The notes below the pieces were generated by a model. That model ran no database searches, had not been told where the DNA came from, and saw only the letters and a list, made by a program, of their open reading frames with translations. Of a stretch of DNA of 7,335 bases, positions 1 to 6,547 are shown piece after piece; position 1 is the first letter of the stretch, and every line of letters begins with the position of its first letter. A program made the translations under genes and the position numbers. Source of the stretch: an uncultured Acidobacteriota bacterium (GTDB lineage Bacteria; Acidobacteriota; Terriglobia; UBA7540); contig CALCEB010000259.1 in NCBI GenBank assembly GCA_937900045.1, positions 1-7,335 on the forward strand, written 5' to 3'.

Positions 1-46
1 AGATTTCTGCCTGTCTCGTGGGCTCGGAGATGTGTATAAGAGACAG
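1..46 (+). other. Nextera i7 adapter read-through (synthetic)
   Basis: Not genomic DNA. Bases 1-4 (AGAT) match the end of the Illumina P7 primer. Bases 5-12 (TTCTGCCT) match the index I recall as Nextera N703. Bases 13-46 are the Nextera read-2 adapter, ending in the 19-bp Tn5 mosaic end AGATGTGTATAAGAGACAG at 28-46. Genomic sequence starts at 47. A GTG at 32 lies inside the mosaic end and opens a reading frame into the first gene, so a gene caller would add five artificial residues (MYKRQ) to that protein. The index name is from memory; the adapter identity is certain. Confidence 0.98.
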
Positions 47-1897
47 GTATGGCAGGTAACGGATGCCGATGTCAAGGTCATCAAAGGCCCTGAAGAGCAT
101 CTTTACGTTTTACACAAGATCAAAGATGGTGTTCACCTCTACTGGGTGGTGAATGACACGGCTGAGCCTCGGACCAACATGCTGGCGTTGCGAGCAACTG
201 GGCGCCCGGAGCGTTGGGACGCGCACACAGGCAAAAGGTCTCCGCTCTTCTACCAAAGCCAGGGCAAGCGCACGGTGGTTCGCCTGACCCTGAGTCCGTG
301 GGACGCTACCTACGTTGTCTTCGATGCTGCGGGTCCAGACCAGCCCTGGGCCCTCGCATCCACGAATCTAGACGAGCTCTACGTGGTGAGCGCCGCGAAC
401 GATGAAGTGACCGTCCGTGGCCAATCGCTCGCGGGGAAGGGACCTCTCTTCGGAGTGCTCACCAGTGGCGAGCAAACATTCCGCGGCGATTACCAGCCTC
501 CGAACCTTGAGCCCTTTGAGATCACCGGTGAGTGGAAGGTGACGGTGGAAGCGCCGCGGATAATGTTGCCGATTGTGCTGGCTGCGGATGATCCCGAGGA
601 TCACGGGCTTCGCAACCGATGGTATTCCAGCACCAAGGGCCGCCTCCAATGGAATCCGTTGTGGCTCTCGCCGATGAATTGGCCGGTCCGGGAATGGAAT
701 GTAATCGGACCTTTTCCAAACGCTGGGGATCGCGGCCTGGAGGAAACTTATCCTCCTGAACAAGCCATCAATTATAATGCGCCATACTATGGAGATGAGG
801 GACGGCTGCTGCGATGGCAGCGGTTGAACGCTGCCGATTATCACGTGCAAGCCGAAGCAGGGGGCTGGGGCCTTGGTACCATGGTGATCAGTGGCGGACC
901 CTATGCCGACCAAAGCTTCGTTGTCAATTACGGAGAGGCTCTGCGGCTCTCTCCACCCAAGGGCACGATCTACGCACAAACGAATCTTCATAGTTCCGAA
1001 GAAATGGATGCCGTTGTAGTCCTGGCAAGCGCTAATCCGTCGGCGGCCTTCCTGAATGGCGCCAAGGTTTATTCCCGCTGGTTGCGTCCCCTGTATAACC
1101 AACTAACCGACGGCTTCGCTACTCGTATCCCGGCGCGGCTGCGGTCTGGCTGGAACAGTTTACTGTTGAAGTTTCTCCACAATCCTGAAGATCCCAAAGC
1201 GCCCCAGTTTACATGTCGGATCAACCGGCCTGATGGCGCCCTCATCGGGGACCTTTTCGCGGCTTCCCGAACATTCGGTAATCCTCAAAAGGGTGCACTG
1301 CCCGGATACCGCTGGCTGAAATTCCGCGTTCCCGCCGTGGCGGAGGCGTTGCATGTGCCTTCCCTAAAAAACCCCTGGCTCGCCTTCGTCGGTGAAAGGC
1401 GAGTAAGTGCGAATTCCGAAATTCCCTTGCCGCGAGGGACGAAGACCGTAACGCTCCGAGTGGCCGCGAATGAACTTCTGGCAACACCCTTCACCTTCTC
1501 GACGACCCCAGCATCCCTTCCGTTGGGAACGTGGAAAACGCCTGGCCTGGAGCACTTCTCAGGGCAAATGACCTATGAAAAAGACGTCCCGGTCACCATC
1601 GCTCTTTTGACAGAACGGCTAATTCTGGATTGCGGTCAAGTCGGAGTGGCGGCAGAAGCGTGGGTGAACGGGCGCCCCGCCGGAACGCGCGCCTGGGCGC
1701 CCTATGTCTTTGATGTGACAGAGTTCGTCCACGCTGGTTCGAATCATCTGAAGGTGCGGGTTGCAAACACCGCGGCCAACGCGCGAGCGCAGGGAGCGTC
1801 GCGAGGCATCATGGAGAACATTGATATGGACGGCTGGCACGGACCGGCACGGTTGATTCCTTACATTGATCGCCAGATTGTTTGCCGCCGCGGATGA
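47..1897 (+). CDS. GH106-like glycoside hydrolase (alpha-L-rhamnosidase type), C-terminal fragment, 5' end missing
   Basis: The frame is open from the adapter junction to TGA at 1895-1897, giving 616 genomic residues and no native start. Residues 18-93 resemble the beta-sandwich that follows the barrel in GH106 enzymes: 'LHKIKDGVHLYWVVND', then 'ERWDAHTGKRSPL', then 'LSPWDATYVVFD'. Near residues 216-260 is a module with 'EWNVIGPFPN', 'YPPEQAINY' and 'YYGDEGRLLRWQ', a W-x-V-I-G-P-F-P-N pattern common in large carbohydrate-active proteins of soil bacteria. Residues from about 505 to the end form a galactose-binding/GH2-like jelly roll: 'FSGQMTYEKD', 'LDCGQVGVAAEAWVNGRPAG', 'YVFDVTEFVHAGSNHLKVRVANT'. 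The catalytic barrel and signal peptide would lie upstream and are absent here, so activity cannot be judged. Rhamnosidase specificity is inferred from domain style; a GH2-related or other large glycosidase is possible. No partner gene follows; a 660-base gap separates it from the transport genes. Confidence 0.8.
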   Translation, partial: VWQVTDADVKVIKGPEEHLYVLHKIKDGVHLYWVVNDTAEPRTNMLALRATGRPERWDAHTGKRSPLFYQSQGKRTVVRLTLSPWDATYVVFDAAGPDQPWALASTNLDELYVVSAANDEVTVRGQSLAGKGPLFGVLTSGEQTFRGDYQPPNLEPFEITGEWKVTVEAPRIMLPIVLAADDPEDHGLRNRWYSSTKGRLQWNPLWLSPMNWPVREWNVIGPFPNAGDRGLEETYPPEQAINYNAPYYGDEGRLLRWQRLNAADYHVQAEAGGWGLGTMVISGGPYADQSFVVNYGEALRLSPPKGTIYAQTNLHSSEEMDAVVVLASANPSAAFLNGAKVYSRWLRPLYNQLTDGFATRIPARLRSGWNSLLLKFLHNPEDPKAPQFTCRINRPDGALIGDLFAASRTFGNPQKGALPGYRWLKFRVPAVAEALHVPSLKNPWLAFVGERRVSANSEIPLPRGTKTVTLRVAANELLATPFTFSTTPASLPLGTWKTPGLEHFSGQMTYEKDVPVTIALLTERLILDCGQVGVAAEAWVNGRPAGTRAWAPYVFDVTEFVHAGSNHLKVRVANTAANARAQGASRGIMENIDMDGWHGPARLIPYIDRQIVCRRG

Positions 1898-2153
1898 ATA
1901 TAATGAATGCCGAATGTCTAACCCGCATTTCTCACCAGCTTTTTTGAACGCTGACAGCGAGGCCGGAGGGTGGCTATTCGAGGGTCTTGGGCAGGTTGGT
2001 GTCGCCGAAAAAGGGAATGCAGCTTCTCCTCGAGACCATATCCCTCTTTTGAGAGGTCTTGTCGATTGAATTACAAGGACTTGCCTGGGGGATGAGTCAC
2101 ACTTCCCTTGTGGATATTTCTTAGTGACTAGGAGGGAAATTCTTACTCCACTT

Positions 2154-2186
2154 TTCAGCTCCTCAAGGGAACTTGCTGAAGCTGAG
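2154..2186 (+). other. Possible RNA stem-loop with GNRA tetraloop
   Basis: TCAGCT at 2155-2160 pairs perfectly with AGCTGA at 2180-2185, and a T-G wobble can extend it to 2154/2186. Inside, CAAG at 2164-2167 pairs with CTTG at 2172-2175 and closes a GGAA loop at 2168-2171, which fits the GNRA tetraloop rule. A small internal loop (2161-2163 against 2176-2179) separates the two stems. It lies about 220 bases before the predicted porin promoter, so it is not obviously part of that leader. No T run follows, so it is not a terminator. It may be a chance fold. Confidence 0.25.
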
Positions 2187-2405
2187 CCCAGATCCCGGTT
2201 CATCTGACCCGAATGGAGGCCATCAGACGGGGGGGGAGGGCTCTTACGCCGATACCATAGCGCCTGGGCTGAAGTGGCGCTTCGAACGAGCATGGCTTGC
2301 CACTCCTGCTTTCCTCTAAATTCAACATCATTGACCTTTCCGGAATTCAGCTTCACCCCTTCTTCTGAACTAGAAAAAAGCATGAGCATCATAGATTTTT
2401 TCAAT

Positions 2406-2434
2406 TTGACACGCTTACGCCTGCCCCGTAATCT
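2406..2434 (+). promoter_or_regulatory. Predicted sigma70-type promoter of the porin-urt cluster
   Basis: A perfect -35 box TTGACA at 2406-2411 is followed after exactly 17 bases by TAATCT at 2429-2434. The latter matches the -10 consensus at three of six positions, including the first two and the last. Transcription would begin near 2441, leaving a leader of about 115 bases before the porin ATG. I saw no GG-N10-GC sigma54 element here, although nitrogen-regulated transport genes often use one. It is called from two short boxes only. Confidence 0.45.
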
Positions 2435-2449
2435 CGGACTGCTAGCATT

Positions 2450-2476
2450 CGAACCTAGACCATGACGTCTAGTTCG
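2450..2476 (+). promoter_or_regulatory. Strong imperfect palindrome just downstream of the promoter
   Basis: CTAGAC at 2455-2460 is the reverse complement of GTCTAG at 2467-2472. After one bulged C at 2454 the match continues with CGAA at 2450-2453 against TTCG at 2473-2476. That makes ten Watson-Crick pairs around a six-base centre (2461-2466), with two further T-G wobbles possible outside. It begins about 15 bases after the predicted -10 box. It could be an operator for a dimeric regulator, or a hairpin in the porin leader mRNA. It directly abuts a second possible hairpin at 2477-2494. Confidence 0.4.
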
Positions 2477-2494
2477 GGAGCCCTGTTTTGCTCC
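2477..2494 (+). promoter_or_regulatory. Second leader hairpin, containing an anti-Shine-Dalgarno sequence
   Basis: GGAGC at 2477-2481 pairs with GCTCC at 2490-2494 around an eight-base loop. The 3' arm overlaps CTCCG at 2491-2495, which is complementary to the porin ribosome binding region CGGAG at 2544-2548. A second CTCCG lies at 2502-2506. The leader could therefore switch between freeing and hiding the ribosome binding site. This is a drawn-by-hand fold with short stems and may be chance. Confidence 0.25.
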
Positions 2495-2544
2495 GAATCT
2501 CCTCCGGCTGATTCGTTATATCCCTGGATCAATTCTCGCGGATC

Positions 2545-2548
2545 GGAG
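2545..2548 (+). promoter_or_regulatory. Ribosome binding site of the porin gene
   Basis: GGAG lies seven bases before the ATG at 2556. It supports that start, which is also the one that provides a signal peptide. Confidence 0.65.
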
Positions 2549-2555
2549 CATTTAG

Positions 2556-4211
2556 ATGATACGTCGATTTTCGGCGGACAGATTAACCGTAGCTGGTCAC
2601 AGAGCGGAGGTCTTCCTAGTATTTCTTCTCCTGCTTTGCCGCTGGCCTTGCTTCCCAGCGGAAGCGCCTGGCTCGTCCGGAGTACCGCCTTTCGTGCAAG
2701 AGAATTCTATGCACATCCGCCTCCAGTTGCTTCAGATCTCTAGCCAACTTCGCAACATGGAGCAAAAGTTTTCTGCCCAGCCGCCGGCACCGGCCCAAGC
2801 CAGCCACTTCCGGGCGCAAATTCGCGGCATTATAAATGAAATTCAATCTGTGAAGGAGAAGCTCGAGGCACAGCCTTCGGCGGGCGGCGCATCAAAATTT
2901 CAGAAAGAATTAACGGCAGACCAAAGCCGCGCTCAAGTTCTGGAAAGTCAACTGGATCGCGTGGCACTCTTGAATGATTCTGCAACGGGCATGCCCGATG
3001 ATCCCTCGGCTCCCCAGGAAACCAAGAAGACGCAGCCGATGCAGATGGGGCGTGGCCCGGAGACCACGCCCGGAATCACCACCGGCTTGCAGCCAGCCGA
3101 CATTTACAACAACGGCTTCTTTGTTAGGACCGTGGATAACAGCTTTTCGATGTACGTGAACGGTCTCTTCCAGACTCGCTTCACCTATTTCAAGCCGCAG
3201 GCAAGTGTAGGCCAGCTCGGAGCCAGCACCACCGGCTCTGACAATTTTGATGTGTATCTGGGGCGGCTTGCATTCTCTGGGTCGGTGTTCGATCCGACCA
3301 TCAAGTACTTCGCCCAGATCCAGGGCAGCACGGCCGGCAACGGCAATACTGAAACTATGTTGGATTGGTTTGTGGCCAAGACTTATTCCAAGCACTTGAC
3401 CGTTCAAATGGGAAGGTTCTGGACACCCTTCTCCTTCGAATACTACATGAATCCCGGAAATTACTTGTTTGCTGACCTCTCCACCGCAGAGTTTGCCTTT
3501 GTCTTACCAAGGGCTATTGGCCTGGAGGCATATGGGCAAGCTGGAAAGCTGTCTTACGCCGGCGTTGTGGCAAACAGCATTCCCGCTCTGGATGCACCTG
3601 GGCAGGAGAACTTCAGCAACCGGCTTGCTTATATCGGCCATTTGCAGTATGACCTGCTCGCACCTTACGGCTACGTTGAGACGGACCCCAATCCCGCCGG
3701 CGTGAAGCAGCCCGAGCTCACCCTTTGGGGTTCAGTGGCTTACAACCCTATCACTGGCGCGTCCAGTTTTGAGAATGTGGCTGTTGGCGACAAAACTTTC
3801 AATGGAACTGGCTCGGTGGCATTTCGCGACGGCTTCTTCACCCTTCAAACCACGGGCTACTTCCGCCGCACGACGCCCTACAACGGACTGCCCTCCGATA
3901 ATTCCTATGGATACGGTGAACAGGCTGGCTACTATTTGGTTCCCGGCAAGGTTGAGCTTGCGGAGCGAGTCTCCGGCGTTAATTGGGGCGCTCCGCAATT
4001 TCTGTTGGCGGATTTTGCGGTGAACACATGGTATTCAGGCCCCAACTTTCCGTACCACAACATCACGGAGCATTCGATCGGGCTGAACTACTATCTCCAC
4101 GGGCATAACGCCAAAGTGCAAACGTCTTACTCGTACCTGACAGGAGATACGTTCTCAGGGATAAAGTTTGGGGGGAACCGCGTGTGGCTTCAAGCCCAGA
4201 TCATGTTCTGA
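2556..4211 (+). CDS. Outer-membrane porin, phosphate-selective porin O/P (OprO/OprP) type, with periplasmic coiled coil
   Basis: The 551-residue protein probably forms a passive channel in the outer membrane. Residues 1-36 form a signal peptide: a basic start (Arg3, Arg4, Arg9, Arg16), a hydrophobic stretch VFLVFLLLLC at 19-28, and a likely cut near 'FPAEA'. Residues 50-140 are rich in Gln, Glu, Lys and Leu and look like a periplasmic coiled coil broken by Pro/Ala linkers. A Pro-rich linker runs from about 145 to 180. The barrel spans about 185-551: 'SMYVNGLFQTRFTYF', 'YLGRLAFSGSVFDPTIKYFAQIQG', 'VQMGRFWTPFSFEYY' and 'LPRAIGLEAYGQ' are typical of this family. It ends in the terminal Phe that marks proteins for barrel assembly. 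The family name does not fix the solute. Because urtABC follows on the same strand 157 bases later, urea or short amides are a reasonable guess, as for FmdC of Methylophilus. Codon use looks like its neighbours. Confidence 0.88.
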   Translation: MIRRFSADRLTVAGHRAEVFLVFLLLLCRWPCFPAEAPGSSGVPPFVQENSMHIRLQLLQISSQLRNMEQKFSAQPPAPAQASHFRAQIRGIINEIQSVKEKLEAQPSAGGASKFQKELTADQSRAQVLESQLDRVALLNDSATGMPDDPSAPQETKKTQPMQMGRGPETTPGITTGLQPADIYNNGFFVRTVDNSFSMYVNGLFQTRFTYFKPQASVGQLGASTTGSDNFDVYLGRLAFSGSVFDPTIKYFAQIQGSTAGNGNTETMLDWFVAKTYSKHLTVQMGRFWTPFSFEYYMNPGNYLFADLSTAEFAFVLPRAIGLEAYGQAGKLSYAGVVANSIPALDAPGQENFSNRLAYIGHLQYDLLAPYGYVETDPNPAGVKQPELTLWGSVAYNPITGASSFENVAVGDKTFNGTGSVAFRDGFFTLQTTGYFRRTTPYNGLPSDNSYGYGEQAGYYLVPGKVELAERVSGVNWGAPQFLLADFAVNTWYSGPNFPYHNITEHSIGLNYYLHGHNAKVQTSYSYLTGDTFSGIKFGGNRVWLQAQIMF

Positions 4212-4368
4212 GGGCTCGATCGGGATGGGCAAGTTGATAAAGACCCCGCTGAAGGATTCAGCGCTTTAGCAGTGGGCTCAATGGGACGGACTCACCGCTT
4301 TTGCCCGTCAAGCAGGGATGGAGCGGTTCAGGTTAAAGGTTTTGTATCTCAAAGGAGGAATGCCTTCC
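4212..4368 (+). other. Porin-urtA intergenic spacer with weak hairpins
   Basis: The spacer contains CGCTGAA at 4247-4253 facing TTCAGCG at 4257-4263 across a three-base loop, a seven-pair stem without a following T run, so at most a weak attenuator or mRNA-processing hairpin. A second possible stem is GACGG at 4285-4289 with CCGTC at 4305-4309. A TTGATA at 4234-4239 has no matching -10 box at the right distance. I found no recognisable riboswitch. Read-through from the porin gene into urtA is plausible. Confidence 0.35.
4351..4358 (+). promoter_or_regulatory. Strong ribosome binding site that sets the urtA start
   Basis: AAAGGAGG is a near-complete anti-16S match. It rules out the upstream in-frame ATG at 4318, which has no such site, and the ATG at 4360, which is one base away. 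The ATG at 4369, ten bases downstream, is the best start. Confidence 0.75.
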
Positions 4369-5598
4369 ATGCAACCTTCGTGCCGCAACGCCAGAAGTCA
4401 GAAGTTTGGGAGTTCTCTCATCCTGATGGCAGCCTGTTTGGTGTTGACCTGGGCCTTCCCAAGCGCAGAGGCAGCAGGGCCGCCGGTCAAGGTCGGCGTC
4501 CTGCAATCCCTCACCGGCACCATGGCCATCAGCGAAGTGACCGTAAAGAGCGCTGAGATGCTGGCCATTGATCAGATTAATGGGGCTGGCGGAGTACTGG
4601 GCCGCAAGCTTGTTCCCATTGTCGAAGATGGGGCTTCGGACCCGGCCATCTTCGCTCAAAAGGCGCAGAAGCTGCTGGAGCAAGACAAGGTGGTCACGGT
4701 GTTCGGCGGGTGGACCTCTGCCAGCCGCAAAGCCATGCTTCCCGTCTTCGAGCGTTTCCATGGCCTGCTCTGGTATCCGGTGCAGTTTGAAGGCAATGAA
4801 TGCTCGCCCGATATCATGTATTCCGGCGCACAGCCCAATCAGCAGATTCTGCCGGCGCTTGATTGGGCTTTTGAGAAGGGTTACAAGAGGATTTTCTTGC
4901 TTGGCTCGGACTACGTGTTCCCGCGCACCGCGAACCTGATCCTTAAGAAGCACATCCTGCATCGAGGCGGCGTGGTGGCGGGCGAAGAGTACGTGCCACT
5001 TGGAGGGACTGACTTCAGCTCGGTTGTCACCAAGATCCGGCTGGCGCATCCCCAGATCATTTTCAACACCCTGAATGGCGATAGCAACGTTTCGTTTTTC
5101 AAACAAATGACAGCCGTCGGGATGCCACCCTCGAAGCTTCCCGTCATGTCCTTCAGCATTGCGGAGCAAGAAGCCAAAGCAATGGGTCCTAGCCTAGTAG
5201 CCGGCAGCTATGCAGCGTGGAATTATTTTGAAAGTTTGGATAATACCCCCAACAAGAAATTGGTGGCGGCTTACGATGCAAAATTTGGCGCCGGGTCAGT
5301 TCTCGATGATCCCATGGTTCACGGCTATATTGACGTTATCCTTTGGGCGGCGGCAGTGAAGAAAGCCGGAAGCTTTGATCCAAATGCCGTCCGCAAGGCC
5401 GCTGTTCAACTGGGGTGGACAAGCTCCGCAATGGGAAACGTGAAATTTGCGGCTAATCAAAGCCTCTATCAGACTGCCTATGTTGGCATCCTCCAGCCGG
5501 ACGGCATGTTCAAGATTCTCTGGCAGTCAAAAAATCCGCTTTTTCCAGAGCCCTATGACCCGCTGGCCTTTCCCGGCAAGCATTGCGTCTTGAAATAG
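4369..5598 (+). CDS. urtA: Urea ABC transporter, periplasmic substrate-binding protein
   Basis: The 409-residue protein captures urea (or a short amide) in the periplasm and hands it to the UrtB/UrtC permease. The start at 4369 follows a strong AAAGGAGG and gives a clean signal peptide: basic residues Arg6, Arg9 and Lys12, hydrophobic SSLILMAACLVLTWAF at 15-30, and a likely cut after 'PSAEA'. 'MAAC' at 20-23 is a poor lipobox, so a soluble periplasmic form is favoured. UrtA hallmarks follow in order: 'VGVLQSLTGTMAISEVTVK' (42-60), 'INGAGGVLGRK' (70-80), 'VEDGASDPAIFAQKAQKLL' (85-103), 'VFGGWTSASRKAMLPVFE' (111-128), 'LLWYPVQFEGNE' (133-144), 'LLGSDYVFPRTAN' (177-189), 'FNTLNGDSNVSFFKQM' (232-247) and 'AAWNYF' (282-287). 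Length matches the family. Cyanobacterial and proteobacterial UrtA usually have FGCWTSASRK where this has FGGWTSASRK. The close relative FmdD binds amides, so the ligand is not settled by sequence alone. urtB follows after 33 bases. Confidence 0.93.
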   Translation: MQPSCRNARSQKFGSSLILMAACLVLTWAFPSAEAAGPPVKVGVLQSLTGTMAISEVTVKSAEMLAIDQINGAGGVLGRKLVPIVEDGASDPAIFAQKAQKLLEQDKVVTVFGGWTSASRKAMLPVFERFHGLLWYPVQFEGNECSPDIMYSGAQPNQQILPALDWAFEKGYKRIFLLGSDYVFPRTANLILKKHILHRGGVVAGEEYVPLGGTDFSSVVTKIRLAHPQIIFNTLNGDSNVSFFKQMTAVGMPPSKLPVMSFSIAEQEAKAMGPSLVAGSYAAWNYFESLDNTPNKKLVAAYDAKFGAGSVLDDPMVHGYIDVILWAAAVKKAGSFDPNAVRKAAVQLGWTSSAMGNVKFAANQSLYQTAYVGILQPDGMFKILWQSKNPLFPEPYDPLAFPGKHCVLK

Positions 5599-5631
5599 CG
5601 GCTAAGCACCAGGGTAGGAGTTTAGACAAAA

Positions 5632-6543
5632 ATGGGCGAGTCTGCTGTCATCGCCGGCCAAGCCTTCAATGGCATCAGTGTGGCCTCGATTTTATTGCTT
5701 GCGGCTCTGGGATTGGCACTGAGTTTTGGGGTGATGAACGTCATCAACATGGCCCATGGCGAAATGCTGATGGTGGGGGGCTACCTATCGTACTTGACCT
5801 GCAAGTTCGTCCACGGACCGTTCGCCTTCCTGGTGGCCCTTCTAATCGCTTTCGCCGGTGCATCGTTGCTCGGGGGCTTGTTGGAAGTTTCTGTAGTTCG
5901 CTGGCTCTACGGCCGGCCGCTCGACACATTGCTGGCAACCTGGGGCGTAAGCCTCATCTTGCAGCAAGGCGCGAGGAGTATTTTTGGGCCCATCGGCGTG
6001 GAAGTCACGGCGCCCGAGTGGCTCAACGGGTCCATTTCGATAGAGCATGGTGCGCTCGCGGGGATGGACCTTCCTTATGTTCGTCTCTTCATTATTCTGC
6101 TGGCAGTGGTGGTGCTAAGTCTGGTGGCGCTGTTCATCGCTCGAACTCGCTGGGGCTTGTTGCTCCGGGCCGTTCACCAGGATCGAGAAATGTCGGAGGC
6201 GCTTGGGGTTAACACGTCGAGGGTGGACTCGATGGTATTTGCTTTAGGGACCGGCGTAGCCGGCTTGGCCGGGTCGGCCCTGGCCCTCATTGCTCCGGTG
6301 ACCCCCACGGTGGGCCAGAGCTACATCGTGTATGCCTTCCTGGTGGTGATTTTGGGAGGGCTTGGAAGTTTGCTCGGCACCACCCTTGCTTCATTACTGA
6401 TTGGACTTTCTTCGGCTGGAGCTCAGATCTTTATGGGCGTAAGTCTGGCCGATGTTCTTCTGCTTGTGATGGTTGTGTTGTTTATCCAGTTCCGGCCAAA
6501 GGGCATCGTGGTAAGGCACAGCCGCGCGCTCGGGGAGGCTTGA
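5632..6543 (+). CDS. urtB: Urea ABC transporter, inner-membrane permease (LivH type)
   Basis: The 303-residue, very hydrophobic protein is one of the two membrane subunits of the importer. Its N-terminus 'FNGISVASILLLAALGLALSFGVMNVINMAHGEMLMVGGY' (12-51, quoted in family terms as the first two membrane segments) is diagnostic of UrtB within the LivH/HisM-type branched-chain amino acid permeases. 'LYGRPLDTLLATWGVSLILQQ' (92-112) is also UrtB-specific. The cytoplasmic coupling loop that meets the ATPase lies at about 175-215 and includes 'RAVHQDREMSEALGV'. 'LGGLGSLLGT' (241-250) and the ending 'LFIQFRPKG' complete the family pattern. About eight membrane segments are apparent. The ATG at 5632 is preceded by GGAG at 5617-5620, eleven bases away. 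Many proteobacterial UrtB proteins exceed 500 residues because of an extra N-terminal periplasmic domain; this one lacks it. The gene ends four bases before the urtC start. Confidence 0.93.
   Translation: MGESAVIAGQAFNGISVASILLLAALGLALSFGVMNVINMAHGEMLMVGGYLSYLTCKFVHGPFAFLVALLIAFAGASLLGGLLEVSVVRWLYGRPLDTLLATWGVSLILQQGARSIFGPIGVEVTAPEWLNGSISIEHGALAGMDLPYVRLFIILLAVVVLSLVALFIARTRWGLLLRAVHQDREMSEALGVNTSRVDSMVFALGTGVAGLAGSALALIAPVTPTVGQSYIVYAFLVVILGGLGSLLGTTLASLLIGLSSAGAQIFMGVSLADVLLLVMVVLFIQFRPKGIVVRHSRALGEA
6532..6538 (+). promoter_or_regulatory. Ribosome binding site of urtC inside the urtB end
   Basis: GGGGAGG lies within the last codons of urtB, nine bases before the GTG at 6548. It supports the GTG over the TTG at 6545 and the ATG at 6575, and implies translational coupling of urtC to urtB. 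Confidence 0.7.
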
Positions 6544-6547
6544 ATTG

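Larger units (their letters stand above)
1898..2555. other. 658-base intergenic region with no convincing gene
   Basis: No frame on either strand gives a recognisable protein. The longest is a minus-strand frame at 1619-2404, which runs antisense into the glycosidase gene and looks spurious. A very weak terminator for the upstream gene could be the GAATGC/GCATTT arms at 1905-1910 and 1925-1930, with a run of six T at 1940-1945; the T run is nine bases from the stem, which is too far for a good intrinsic terminator. Several six-base inverted repeats occur (2073-2078 with 2106-2111, 2095-2100 with 2124-2129, 2259-2264 with 2276-2281); about this many are expected by chance. A run of eight G at 2229-2236 is a likely place for a sequencing indel. 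The right end (2406-2548) carries the porin promoter, palindrome and ribosome binding site described separately. Confidence 0.7.

Noticed and set aside
1619..2404. Minus-strand reading frame of 261 codons covering most of the glycosidase-porin gap
   Set aside because: It overlaps about 280 bases of a well-supported gene in antisense, has a Ser/Arg/Pro-rich composition without a recognisable domain, and has no convincing ribosome binding site. It looks like a chance frame in GC-rich DNA.
2441..2460. Minus-strand GGTTCGAAT resembling a tRNA T-loop, possibly a tRNA or attachment site
   Set aside because: The closing position after the loop is G where the conserved C is needed, and no acceptor, D or anticodon arms can be laid out around it. 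The match comes from the palindrome arms.
2462..2743. Plus-strand frame of 93 codons overlapping the porin start
   Set aside because: It covers the porin signal peptide in another frame, has no recognisable domain, and its ATG lies in the loop of the palindrome without a ribosome binding site. The porin frame explains this DNA.
4247..4263. Rho-independent terminator between the porin gene and urtA
   Set aside because: The seven-pair stem is AT-mixed with a three-base loop and is followed by GCTTTAGCAG, not by a T run.
4212..4368. Riboswitch (for example guanidine-type) upstream of urtA
   Set aside because: I looked for the conserved blocks of the ykkC/guanidine-I class and found none; only short simple hairpins are present.
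4318..4368. Upstream in-frame start of urtA at 4318, adding 17 residues
   Set aside because: The added residues cover the strong AAAGGAGG ribosome binding site and put charged residues before the signal peptide; the ATG at 4369 is better placed.
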